Shown here one piece after another: positions 1 through 9,809 of a stretch of DNA of 64,000 bases. The first letter of the stretch is position 1, and each line of letters starts with the position of its first letter. The stretch covers positions 260,930-324,929 of the forward strand of contig JAQFWX010000012.1 in assembly GCA_027605045.1 (NCBI GenBank), in the 5' to 3' direction. The notes under the pieces are model-generated. The model was given only the letters and a program-made list of their open reading frames with translations. It searched no databases and was not told the DNA's origin. The position numbers and the translations under genes were made by a program. The DNA is from Phallus indusiatus. Lineage: Eukaryota; Basidiomycota; Agaricomycetes; Phallales; Phallaceae.

Positions 1-77
1 TAGATACATTTTAGATAATTTCGAATAAAGGACGTCACTCTTCTACTAGGTAGCGAGGAAAAATTTACCTTTTAAGC

Positions 78-536
78 CCGCCGCAGGCCTTAGACCGAGT
101 CTACAAAAGCACAAATAATGTGCATTTGACATTTATGTTGCTACTTTACATGGATATTTGACCATTTGAAATCATACGTATACAATTTAGAAAAGTGTTT
201 GGTAAACGGTTTAAAATGTCACCTCGACAGAAGCCTGACAGCATCGGAGCTAATTAACTTTACTAACCACTCCACTAATAAGATCGTGGAAAACCTAGTA
301 CTCGTTGCGATATATAATATCTTAAAAAAAAAACATCAACATCAGCTCCTTGTTGTGAGGGATACGCTTACAGAACCATTTCTCGTGAAACTGGCGCAAT
401 GCGAGGGATAAATACTTCTCGGAGATAACGTTCGACGTGATCTAAATAAAGAAACACCATTAGCACCCTTATTTATATTCCATCTAATATTTGCGCACAT
501 TCGTTAGAGAAACCCATACCACCATGTGTCCTGTAT
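78..536. repeat. Partial segmental duplicate of 6885-7335 (left copy)
   Basis: This stretch aligns with 6885-7335 over nearly its full length, including the shared starts 'gagtctacaaaagcacaga/ata', the exons, introns and 3' flank of an acyl-CoA dehydrogenase gene read on the minus strand. Similarity stops almost exactly at a 3' splice site near 530-536, where the two copies diverge completely. The left copy has small indels, such as a poly-A tract at 325-335. It is therefore a duplicated gene end, not a terminal repeat of a mobile element. Confidence 0.85.
275..530 (-). pseudogene. Detached 3' end (last three exons) of an acyl-CoA dehydrogenase paralogue
   Basis: On the minus strand three exons can be read: 499-530, 372-441 and 275-320, ending in TAG. 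They encode THGGMGFSNE, then YHVERYLREVFIPRIAPVSR, then YYISQRVLGFPRSY. This is the C-terminal helix bundle of acyl-CoA dehydrogenases, including the glutamate of the NEY motif that corresponds to the catalytic base. All splice sites match those of the full gene at 7084-9511. Nothing upstream of 530 belongs to an acyl-CoA dehydrogenase, so this is a truncated copy. It keeps an open frame with conservative changes (I to V, N to Y, L to F), which suggests either a fairly recent duplication or reuse as the end of another transcript. An open frame does run into it from about 870, but that protein is not recognised. Confidence 0.8.
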
Positions 537-2846
537 GAGGGCAGGTCTGAAGATTGCAAGTCGATTGCTATAGTTGGATGCCATGCAAATAACTGACTAC
601 GCATGCTATGATGCTGCGTGTGCGTGGGGCGATGGACTGAAACTACTTCAGCTGAACTTTGCTTGCCCGAAGAATGAGTTGCGTCCTTAGAGGCTGGTAT
701 AGAATCGGACGACCATGTCACCCAGAAGACGTTGTTTGTTTCTGGTGCCAAGCTGTTTGGTCCGATATCTTCTTCAGAAGAAAGGGATTGGTTCGAATAC
801 GATGAAGGCCAGGAGGAGCTTAATACGGCTGTGGGAAGCCCGTTCTTGAGGATGGGAAACAGAAGTATTTGGCGTTTGTAGCCCTAGGGCAGAAGATCTC
901 GACTTTGGGCTGACGATGGGCGTTGTGGTCAGGGGTTCCCAATAACGCCAGTGATATGGATATGAATAGTGCCGCTGTGTTGCCGAAATAGTAGCGTTTT
1001 GAGCAGGCGATGGCGGTTGCAAAGAACACAAGTCGTTCCTTCGGTGTGTAGTCAGCTGGACCCATGCCGTTCAGTACAAGCCTGCTCTGTTGATGAAAAA
1101 CGGCGGGTGTATAACGGAACCCAATTATGTTACCGCTTTTTGTAGAAAGTAGAAACAGACATTATTGCAAGCTGATAAACGACGAATAACAAAATAATAC
1201 TTACGTTTGTTATATAGGATAATAGAGGATGTCACAGCCATCAAGAATTTGAAACTTCATCGACGCTGCATTTGGTGACTTTATCGCAGCTTGGGATGCT
1301 CCGCTCCGTTGACAGAGTGTTCGCTGAGCATTTACATATTGTATACAGCACAACAGGTTTTGGGTGATAGGGCTGATATCGAAGGGCCGTTTTGTGGAGC
1401 AGTTGGGGGGGGTGTATCGGGTAACCGAGGACGTAGGCTGCGATAAAGTGACGAGAGAAATGTGCATATGGAGTAGGAGAGGTGAGCGCTGACTGAGAAT
1501 GAGAAAAGGGTGAATGTGGAGTAGGAGAGGCGGGCGCTGAGGATGAGGAAAAAAGATGGGAAAAAAAGGAGCCTGCAAGAGATCAAGCTGGCGAGCCAGA
1601 TGTGATGGACTGGAAGAGGCGATCATTCAATATTCAATATTCAGCGATTGGCAGTGAGTGGGTGTCCGATGATGCTGATGGCGGGGTGGCGGGACAGTGG
1701 TTAAAAGGGTCGATAGAACATAGACCGGGACGATGATGTTGTTGATGATGATGATGCCGGTGTTGTTAAATCGATTGACGACGGTAATCAAAGGGAAGAT
1801 CTTGAGCTTGGGCCGTGGATATGGAAGGAGCGAAGAAAAAGGAACGCAAAACGAGTGTGTAGCCAGCCGTTCAGGGCGAGTTTGTGATGTTCATCCAGAA
1901 CTAGTGAATTAATAACAGGATTAGATTATTGAGAGAAATGAAGAAACAGAATTGAGCAAGAAAGAAACATCGTATAAGAAAGAAAAACGTACTAAATGAA
2001 GCAGGCAAGTTTCTGCTAATCCGGTTCACATACTCCGTATGAGACGTTGATGAATAGTCTGAATGAATTGTAAAATAAAGTCAAGTACGGAAGAATGACG
2101 AATTTACCTGAATTGGGACTTAGAATGAGTGGAGATGATTGAGGATGGGGAAAAGACTGTTAACGGCGCTTGTTGGCTGTATAGGCACCTCGCTCGCTAT
2201 CTTCCTACAACTACATAGATTGTTAAAGAAAGAAATAACATCGGTCCACTCAAGTCCACTCAATGTTGCCATTGTTGTATGAAGAAAGGTGAAACGCGCC
2301 CAGCGAGGTTTGATCGCGTATCTAAATCTGGCGCTGGCCAATAGAAATTACGGGATTGCTGGGCCAATTAAATATGCCGCGGCCAATTCATTTTTTTAAG
2401 TTTGCGGAAGCAAGAACGGACCTGTGGAAAATTGACCGGCTTTCAAAATATCGGCATATGCTGTCGACAGCAAGACGGTACGAAGGCAGCACATAAGTAA
2501 GACGAAGGTACCGATTAAGAAAAAAAAAGACAACGCGCTTGACATGTCTTCGCATAACATTCGGGAATCGGCACCAACGCAGGCTCAGCGACGTAGACTA
2601 AACATTTACAAACAAGTGGTACATAAAATCAGCTTCAAACTCATGCTAAACCATCTACAGGGCATAAACCAATGTGAAATGAAAATATCAAGAAATTTCT
2701 CCATGTCCACAACAATACACAGGTGAAAAAAGAAGAGGAATAGATGGCTTGGAAAAAGAATGCTCATGAATATCCTGTACCTTGATGCAGACTGTAACTA
2801 CGGGAATTCAAACCGGTATCAGCTGAGGCATTGTGCATACTCGAAT
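537..2846. other. Mostly non-coding or unrecognised region
   Basis: No gene is firmly supported here. On the minus strand a frame from about 870 to 473 reads through PILKNGLPTAVLSS and a Ser/Glu-rich stretch into the duplicated dehydrogenase exon, and 820-1065 has a short hydrophobic segment (ALFISISLALLG). They may be exons of an unknown membrane protein, but I could not join them. The 1210-1640 stretch is pyrimidine-rich on the minus strand and low in complexity; 1730-1780 is a GATGATG/TGTTG microsatellite. Around 2380-2720 I see nothing coding beyond chance frames. Confidence 0.4.
1467..1555. repeat. Imperfect tandem repeat, two units of about 45 bp
   Basis: The motif GGAGTAGGAGAGG-(T/C)-G-(A/G)-GCGCTGA occurs at 1470 and again at 1518, each followed by a GA-rich tail. 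The two units share most positions. It lies in a purine-rich, apparently non-coding stretch. Confidence 0.7.
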
Positions 2847-3691
2847 TTATCCCTGCGCAGAGATGAGGGCAGAAGTGTTTTGGATGGCCGAATCGATGTT
2901 GGTCTGAATTTTTTGAATGGCGCTGGGAGAGACGTTAGCCTGAAATGAGGAAAACAATCAGTATGTAGTTGAGCCTTCGAAGATAGTATGGAATAGATAT
3001 CACCGGAGCAGCGGCCATAAAAGCTCGTATGAAGGACTTATTTTTTCGTATCATTAGTATCCTCATTTACACATAAAAACTCTGTAAACAGCACTTACAT
3101 CAATTACGCCTTGAGCCATGGGCAGACCCCATGCATTTATCCCAGGAATGATCTCAAAGGTGAGGGCTCTGGGAGTATATACACTCAAATTTGTTAACAA
3201 CTGGGTTTGTATATCTTGCAGGATGATCAGGAAGGCAGAACCTTCATCCGCAGTAAGTGGGGACGAAAGTTTCTGAAGAAATAACATGTAAACATTTGAA
3301 TGCAGTGAAGAAATATGAGTGCTTTACTGAAAGGGAGGAAGTAGCTCTCGAAATAGAGACCACTACTTGAATTCCCTGTGGAACAAAAACCTACAAAGTT
3401 CATTACGGTAAACGAAAATGATTGTGTGAACGGCATTCAATACTCACAAGGATCTGGGCAACCGAAGCATTGGCTGGTGTTGTAGGAAATGCTTGAATCA
3501 TCGGTGTTATCGTAGTCTATAAAGTGTGCTTGTGTGATTAAAAACATTTTATATTCGGATGCTCGCTTGTTTACCAAATTATTAAGTATGGACTTCATGT
3601 CTTGTTCGGCCTGAGAGGCAGTAACGCTGCTGTTATATCCAACAACAGCAAGTGCTGCCTGAAATGATGCTTTGATTGATTGTAAGGACAT
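2847..3691 (-). CDS. Small helical protein, possibly HsbA-like (hydrophobic surface-binding) family
   Basis: Five exons join in one frame on the minus strand, all with phase-0 introns: 3575-3691, 3448-3516, 3328-3375, 3099-3272 and 2847-2939. The product is 166 residues, starts MSLQSIKASF and ends SALISAQG. It is rich in Ala, Ser, Thr, Leu and Ile, with no cysteine and no long membrane span. Pieces such as LSSPLTADEGSAFL and IQTQLLTNLS fit an all-helical bundle. The spacing of helices and the repeated IQ-x-x-I/L pattern recall fungal HsbA/cell-wall galactomannoprotein domains, but I see no clear signal peptide, so this is a weak family guess. The start was chosen because the ATG lies about 100 bp downstream of a TATATAA-like box near 3790 and gives perfect phase. 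Gene structure is well supported; function is not. Confidence 0.6.
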
Positions 3692-4423
3692 GTAATTGTC
3701 AGAACAGAAAAGGGGATGAGAGAGATAGAACACCGAGCTGAGGAAGCAAAACCTGTCAGGCTGCGAGTCAAGCAGAATCGTCGATGCTTATATATAATTA
3801 CTCGTTGCTGACTCATTGTTATCGTAGCTACATGTGGCGAAAACCCGATAGAGAATACTGGAATTCCATTTCCCGCATCTAGAACGCCGACATTTATTTC
3901 TAACGTAAGGGGAAGACATATGCATCCTACACGTGCGTGTGAATTTCGTCGTTTCCTTTCTACTGTCAGGTTCTTTGACTGTATTATTTCTATACAGTCC
4001 CCTATCTTGTCATCTACAGTATTAGAAGACGTTTGAATTCAGACTTCTCCGTAACACGCTTCGAATATGTGAGAGAAACATTGTGTGTCGTGACCACGCA
4101 GTGTCAAAGCAGCCAAGCTTTATCCTGTGCACGAGGCCAGCATGTAAATTAATAGAGCACATGTCTTTCTAGAAGAGAGCCCTTATCATCGCACCATTTA
4201 CGGGCTGGATGAAACTACTACCCCGGCGTGCACAGACATATCATATCTCACTTCATTCAAGTGGAGGGTCAGGCTTCGTGATTCAACCTTTGAGCGGTAT
4301 GTACAGGCCTAAAATTCAAAAATCTACATAGTGTTTATCTTTTGCAAGAAGTCTCCAACGGCAATGACAGCAGCACCAGAGCACCAACGAAACACTTTTC
4401 ATTTGCATAAGATTTTTTAGGAC
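3692..4423. other. Intergenic region
   Basis: This is the 5' flank of the helical-protein gene (TATA-like TATATATAA near 3788-3797 on the opposite strand) and the 3' flank of the membrane-protein gene. I see no further coding exon or structured RNA. Confidence 0.5.
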
Positions 4424-6339
4424 TTAGTTTTCCTCGTCGAATTCAGGAACTGTCAAGTCTTTAACGTCCTGGCTTCCAATCCGCAGTTCATTTCCAGAAC
4501 GATAAACTCCAGTCGCGTAGCTTGGATCGCCTTTGAGTATGAGAACAAACTGAGAGCTCTAATGATCGTTTTCAGCAATGAAAGTCAATTCGGGATATCA
4601 ATAAAACACGAACGACTACAGAGGATGTGGATGCAATAAATCTAAAATGAAGGCATTGGTTGAGCACAAAAACAATAACGTATCCTTTGAGCTTACAATG
4701 GGGGCACAGCAGTTAAGGCACTTTGACCATATACTCCGAAAAGTGCAAGACCCGCAACCGCAATGACTGGTATTCCTCGAAGTTAGAGTCACATAATCCA
4801 AAAATGAAAAGAAAGGCGCAACTTGAATTACTTTATTCGTAATCTGTGAGGAAATTGAAAATGGCACCTCATAAAGCAAAACTTACGTGAAATAATAAAT
4901 AACACCATCACGGAGCATAACAGTCAACGTTGATGCGAAAACCCCACTTTCTCTTAATAATCGATGAGTGTTCAAAGTTTGTTTCAGTGAACGATGCTTG
5001 TGGAAAGCAGTCATGGCAAACCAGGAAAACGTGACTAAAAATTAAATTATGAGAATTTTGACAAGTGAAAAATGCTATCACACCTCTAATCAACAAGTAA
5101 GGGATCCTTTTCAGATTAAAAAAATATAATTGTGTTAGTTTTTTGCTAAGCAGCTTGGGTGTTTGACTGCACGAACGTTGGGCTCAACCGAAGGAATGTT
5201 GAGATAAATCCACTTGTCCAGATGCATGATCCAAGAGAAGACTCAACCCCTTGAACTATCACCGAGAACTTTGCGTTGGCTAAATTTATAATCACCAATG
5301 ATATCTATAACTGTTTCGGGGCCAGTTTATCTCAGCTGATAATAACGACGAAACGTAACAGTAGAGACATACAATTGCTTCACCTGCATTGCGTGTGCGC
5401 ATCAAATTACACCAGTTAAAGCTGAAACAAAAAAATGCGTACATGTTAAGGCGACGATCAATGCTTTTCTGACTGGAAATAATAATAATCAGAGGGATTT
5501 TTGTAGCGATGCTCAACTTACTTCGCTGCGACGTATACAGCCTATCTAGTCTCAACGCAAGCAAACAGTCTGAAGGAAAAATAGACAACATTGTTGTTCC
5601 CCTAGGTATATAATAATCATCGAAGGTGTATTATATCAACATATGAGCATCAATAACGCACAGAAATATATACCACACCCCGACAGCGCAACTAGAAACC
5701 AAGGTTATTAATATAGACCGCGCATTCATTCAGTATATAAAGTGAGACGGAACACGGACTACTGCAAACAAGATCGGTGTGGAGCGGTTTCATTAGCAAA
5801 TAGGACGTACGTTTCGCGAGTCTTCAGGAACTACAACGGATGGTACGTGGTGTTCAGATGATTACCATAAGGAGATGGATTCGATTACCCCCACCTATTA
5901 TCATACTACAATTTTTCGCCTGTCAGTTGATATGGCGTAATTCGAAAAAATGATCGGCAATACCATGGCATAACTAGGGGTGAGTATCGACAAATTAAGT
6001 ATAGAGTTTTGAACAGAGACCAAGGCCGTCTTGAGGAAAAATCAAGGTGAGAAGCACGTTACAATTGAACAAAGGTCCGATATACACAGACCTCCAAACG
6101 TAGACAAGCTTGAACTTTTTTGAGCCGAAATTTCATAATTGAGGACTAAATACTTTACCTCTGCTTTGAATGTAAGGAAAATATCAAATATGAGCAATGC
6201 AACCGTGCCATCTGCATGAGAAATCAGCGAAGATCCAAACGCAAGCCATTGACTAACATGCTATTTGGATAACTCGATAGCGAGCTTCATATATGGCGAT
6301 GAGCTCTAGTTGCTCTAGTTTGGACATTAAACTTGTCAT
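4424..6339 (-). CDS. DUF6533-like multi-pass membrane protein
   Basis: Several exons on the minus strand are typical of the basidiomycete DUF6533 family, integral membrane proteins of unknown function with about seven helices. The N-terminal exon (ATG at 6339 or 6326) reads MSKLEQLELIAIYEARYR. The next, near 6160-6235, gives GTVALLIFDIFLTFKAEV, matching the family signature with an acidic residue after the first helix. Then come RPWSLFKTLYLICRYSPL (about 5950-6035), CLLALRLDRLYTSQR (5520-5570), KALIVALT plus a hydrophobic stretch (5400-5490), SGVFASTLTVMLRDGVIYYF (4890-4960) and IPVIAVAGLALFGVYG (4700-4770). The last exon ends KDLTVPEFDEEN, stop at 4424-4426. The RDG motif before the last helices is family-typical. 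Exact borders between 5200 and 5900 are not resolved. Its ligand or signal is unknown. Confidence 0.65.
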
Positions 6340-7083
6340 ACGTGAGAAGACGAGGGATGGATGCACAGGAAAGACGACGGAATTTATATTGAGTACGAGT
6401 ACATGAAGTGATGAACAGTTGCTTGCCTGGATTGATTGCGTTATTCGCGCAACAATCATCGTGGGTTTGTGGATTTGCGGTGGGACTCGGAATTGAGGTC
6501 CTGAGGGAAGGTAAGCATCAGTGAATTAAAGCCGAAGTGTTGATAAACTAACATTTGATCACTCAATAACAGATGGAGACTCATCAATAGCAAGCGACTA
6601 GGGCCAGAGTTGTGCCATAAACACGGTATAGTCGCAGCTCATAGCCCCGCCAGTTTGATGCAGCGTTCCACGGCGAAAGAAAATTATGAGTCAGCAGGAT
6701 ATAGGTTCGAGACGCAGTTGAGCTGTCCTGTAGATGTGGCTAAGCACGCGATTTCGCAATTGGAAGGTAAGCGCATGTTTTTTTAGGTTATCGCACCTCT
6801 TTCATGATTACATAAAATTTGAGGGATTTAAATATAATATATAAGGGGTCGCCTATAAGTGACTCTGCTAACTTCTAAGGCCCGTGGGTTTTAGATCGAG
6901 TCTACAAAAGCACAGATGACATACCTGTGGTATCTTACATTGCTGATTTATGTGAATATTTGATGAAACCCGTTCAAATGGTTGAAGTTATCGATAGGTG
7001 GTTTAAAAAGCCATACCGGCAAACACCCGCCAGGGAAGCCACTAACTAACTCAACTCCACGGGCATTTCCATAACCTCTCCCT
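6340..7083. other. Intergenic region between membrane-protein and dehydrogenase genes
   Basis: No coding exon is recognised. From about 6885 onward it is the 3' flank of the acyl-CoA dehydrogenase gene, which is duplicated at the left end of the window. Confidence 0.5.
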
Positions 7084-7335
7084 TAATAAGATCGCGGAAG
7101 ACCTAGTACTCGTTGCGAGATGTAATTTCTGAGAAACATCAACACGAGCTCCTTTCGTTTGAGGGGTATGCTTACAGAACCATCTCTCGTGAAACTGGCG
7201 CAATGCGGGGGATAAATATTTCTCGAAGATAACGTTCAACGTGATCTAAACAAATAAATGCCATTAGTATCCTTATTTCCACCCCATCTAATTATTTGCG
7301 CACATTCGTTAGAGAAACCCATACCACCGTGAGTC
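6885..7335. repeat. Segmental duplicate of 78-536 (right copy, within and beyond the dehydrogenase 3' end)
   Basis: This is the source-like member of the pair. It contains the last three exons and the 3' flank of the complete acyl-CoA dehydrogenase gene. Similarity to the left copy ends at the acceptor of the THGGMGF exon, at about 7330-7335. Confidence 0.85.
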
Positions 7336-9511
7336 CTATATAGAATCCAATAAAAATCGGAATCAGAGCCTTAACCAATTTAAGGTTACTTACAAAACAG
7401 CACGTTCACTATGATCATTATTCAATGAAAAATTCATGAATAAATAAACAATGGTTACCAAGCCTTGAATGCAGCTTCAGCGGCGAAGTACTTGGCGGCG
7501 TTGCAGCGCGCTCCAAGGTCCGCCGAATTCAAAGGAGATGAAACCGTCGTATTATGCCTCGTTACCAGGGCTGACTCGTCATAAGCTCGAGCCGCGTTGT
7601 ACGTGAGGCATTTTCCAGCTTCTAAGTCGATCCACGATTGCTATTTGAGTGTCGTTTATGAAATGAGCTGACTCAGAGTATGTTGTTCACATCACATACC
7701 GCTAAAGGATGTTGAATGGCTTGGTTCTTCCCAACTATAAGACGTCAGTTGGCCGATAATTTGAATATAAATGATTTTAACATACTCGGATTACCGAATA
7801 CTACCCTCTCGGAGGCGTATTGCGTAGCACGGCGAAGCGCTGCGTAACCCAGTCCTTGTTTTATGAAAGAGCTGGCTTGTGGATGTCATATTAAGTTAAG
7901 GAATAAATACCTAGAGCTTCGCCTGCCAAAAGACATCTCTCGGCATTCATTCCGTGTAAAATTCTGACCAGCGGGTGTTCATATAGCATACCAATCCAAG
8001 GTAGTGCACTAACTGTTTAAATCCACTGCCTTCTTCGCCAATGAGATCTTCGATAGATATCTCAAAATTGTCAAAGAATATCTGCTTATGTGATGAGTAA
8101 ATGATCAACGAAGAAAGAAACTTCATTGACCTCATTGGAGTCCACCCCCCGTCCTCCCATTTTACGGATTTTTCGCATTTCTATCCCCTTTTTAAGAGTT
8201 ATGCCGTCATCTTCTCTGATCCTTGCGAAGAACAAAGAGAGACACCGTGAGGGTTTGACCCCGGGTGTTTCGGTTGCTGTTGTTCGTGCCAACAACACCA
8301 TCCTTTGTGCAACCTGAGCAGACCTGATTGCGTTCGAAAATCATGTAGCCAGTAATAACGAGGTATGAAGAACTGACGAAATCCAGCTTTGAAAAGTTGT
8401 TAGCTGGCTCATTTACAGGAATTTTCCGGCGCTCAGGCTGGACGTAAACGTACATTTTAGATCCATTGACCACGTAATTGTCTCCTTTACGTTCAGCCCG
8501 AGTTTGTAAGTTTAAAGTGTCAAGACCGGAGTTAGGCTATAACCAACGGTTGGGTGATATATAATATTCAAATGTATTAGTTTACCTCCGTCACTGCAAA
8601 GCAAGCGCGTTCTTCTCCTGATATAATCTTCGGGAGCCATCGCTCTCGTTGCTTTTCAGTAGCAAATGTCCAAACTATATAATTGCTTCAATGATATATA
8701 TTTTATAAAAAAAGTCAAGACATAGATACCTGGTTGCACTTGAGAAAAAAACAAAGCAGTGTTTTTGTGTAGAAACGTCGAAAGACGAATATGTAAAATA
8801 GCCTACTTGCGTAAACATTTGCGTGAATTGTTTGTGCTGCCATTATGCCACCGCCGCTTTCGGAAATCGTTTGAAGCTAAGTAAACATTTCAATTTCAGC
8901 AGCGTATACGCCTTTCATGAAGACGTAAATGATGTATGAACCATAATAGTAGCCTCCGATATTCCAAGATTTGAGCCTCCATATTTCTCAGGCATACAAA
9001 CTGATATCCATTAGCATGTCGTCGAATGCTCATTGAATGTTTTTACTTCCTATCCATCCACCCTTAGCAAGCTCTTTGTGTAAGTCATGAGGGTATGCTT
9101 CTGCTCTGTTTGCAAAATCTACATCGGACGTTCTGATAATTCACTTGTTTGAAACAAACATACCTGTCCTTTTCTGCCCAGTACTCATCTGGAAACCTTT
9201 TACAAATATCCGCAATTGCTTATATGATACGTCCGCGTCAACTATCAGGTCAGGTTGCAATGGCCAGATACGCACCCTCGCGCACTTGAATTTGGGAATC
9301 GGTGAGACCATCCATATTCATTCCATCAAACCTAATTAGACATGGACAATATCATGATCACTGAGCGCAGGGACAGCTTTCACGACATTACTTACTGGGT
9401 CCGAGTCTGACCGTGACCTATGGACGCAGACAAAAATCGTCTTGTCCCACAGAGCTTGAAACACTTCCTTAGAGCATTTGATCGAGAGGCTAGATAATGA
9501 AATTGGCGCAT
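7084..9511 (-). CDS. Acyl-CoA dehydrogenase, 19 exons, probably mitochondrial
   Basis: The enzyme would oxidise acyl-CoA to trans-2-enoyl-CoA with FAD. Nineteen minus-strand exons can be joined in frame. The start (9511) encodes MRQFHYLASRSNALRK, a basic, hydroxyl-rich leader like a mitochondrial presequence. Then follow GLTDSQIQVRE, CMPEKYGGSNLGISEATIM, QTISESGGGIMAAQTIHAN, WTFATEKQRERWLP and ERACFAVTEPNSGLDTL (FAD/substrate loop). Later exons give RKMGGRGVDSNE, FFDNFEISIEDLIGEEGSGF, ILHGMNAERCLLAGEALGLG, ERVVFGNPIGKNQAIQHPLA, then THGGMGFSNEYHVERYLRE with the catalytic glutamate in NEY, ending VLGLPRSY, stop at 7084-7086. Two exons are tiny: 8730-8738 (9 nt) and 7394-7408 (15 nt). One oddity: the family's K-x-W-I-S/T motif after VVNGSKM is not recovered. 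At that place a TGA lies where the tryptophan would be, and the best splice skips it, so the protein may be impaired. Confidence 0.85.
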
Positions 9512-9809
9512 TGCTTGGTGTTCTGTGAATCAAATGAATTTAGTTCCTGCGGAGCTTCAATTGAAGCCATAGTACGCGGCTAGGTTCGGCACAAGCCCAG
9601 AAAACTGCGCTTTAAGGTTCGGCCGAGCCTAGTATGCAACACTCCGGCACTCACGAAATTTAAAGTGCAGATCAGTAAATTTATCGCTTGTTGCGCTCAT
9701 GAGTGCCACTGAATTTTACAATGCAGTAAAGATGATATTATTGAGTCCAACAGGATAAAGCACAGACACTCAAGCGATGATGTTACATAACTAGAAACAA
9801 ACCAAAACG
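9512..9809. other. Intergenic region
   Basis: This is the short gap between the dehydrogenase start and the receptor stop. No gene is seen. Confidence 0.5.

Noticed and set aside
1210..1626. 138-codon minus-strand open frame, and an overlapping 84-codon one
   Set aside because: The sequence is pyrimidine-rich and low in complexity; both frames are open at once, and no domain or splice pattern supports a protein.
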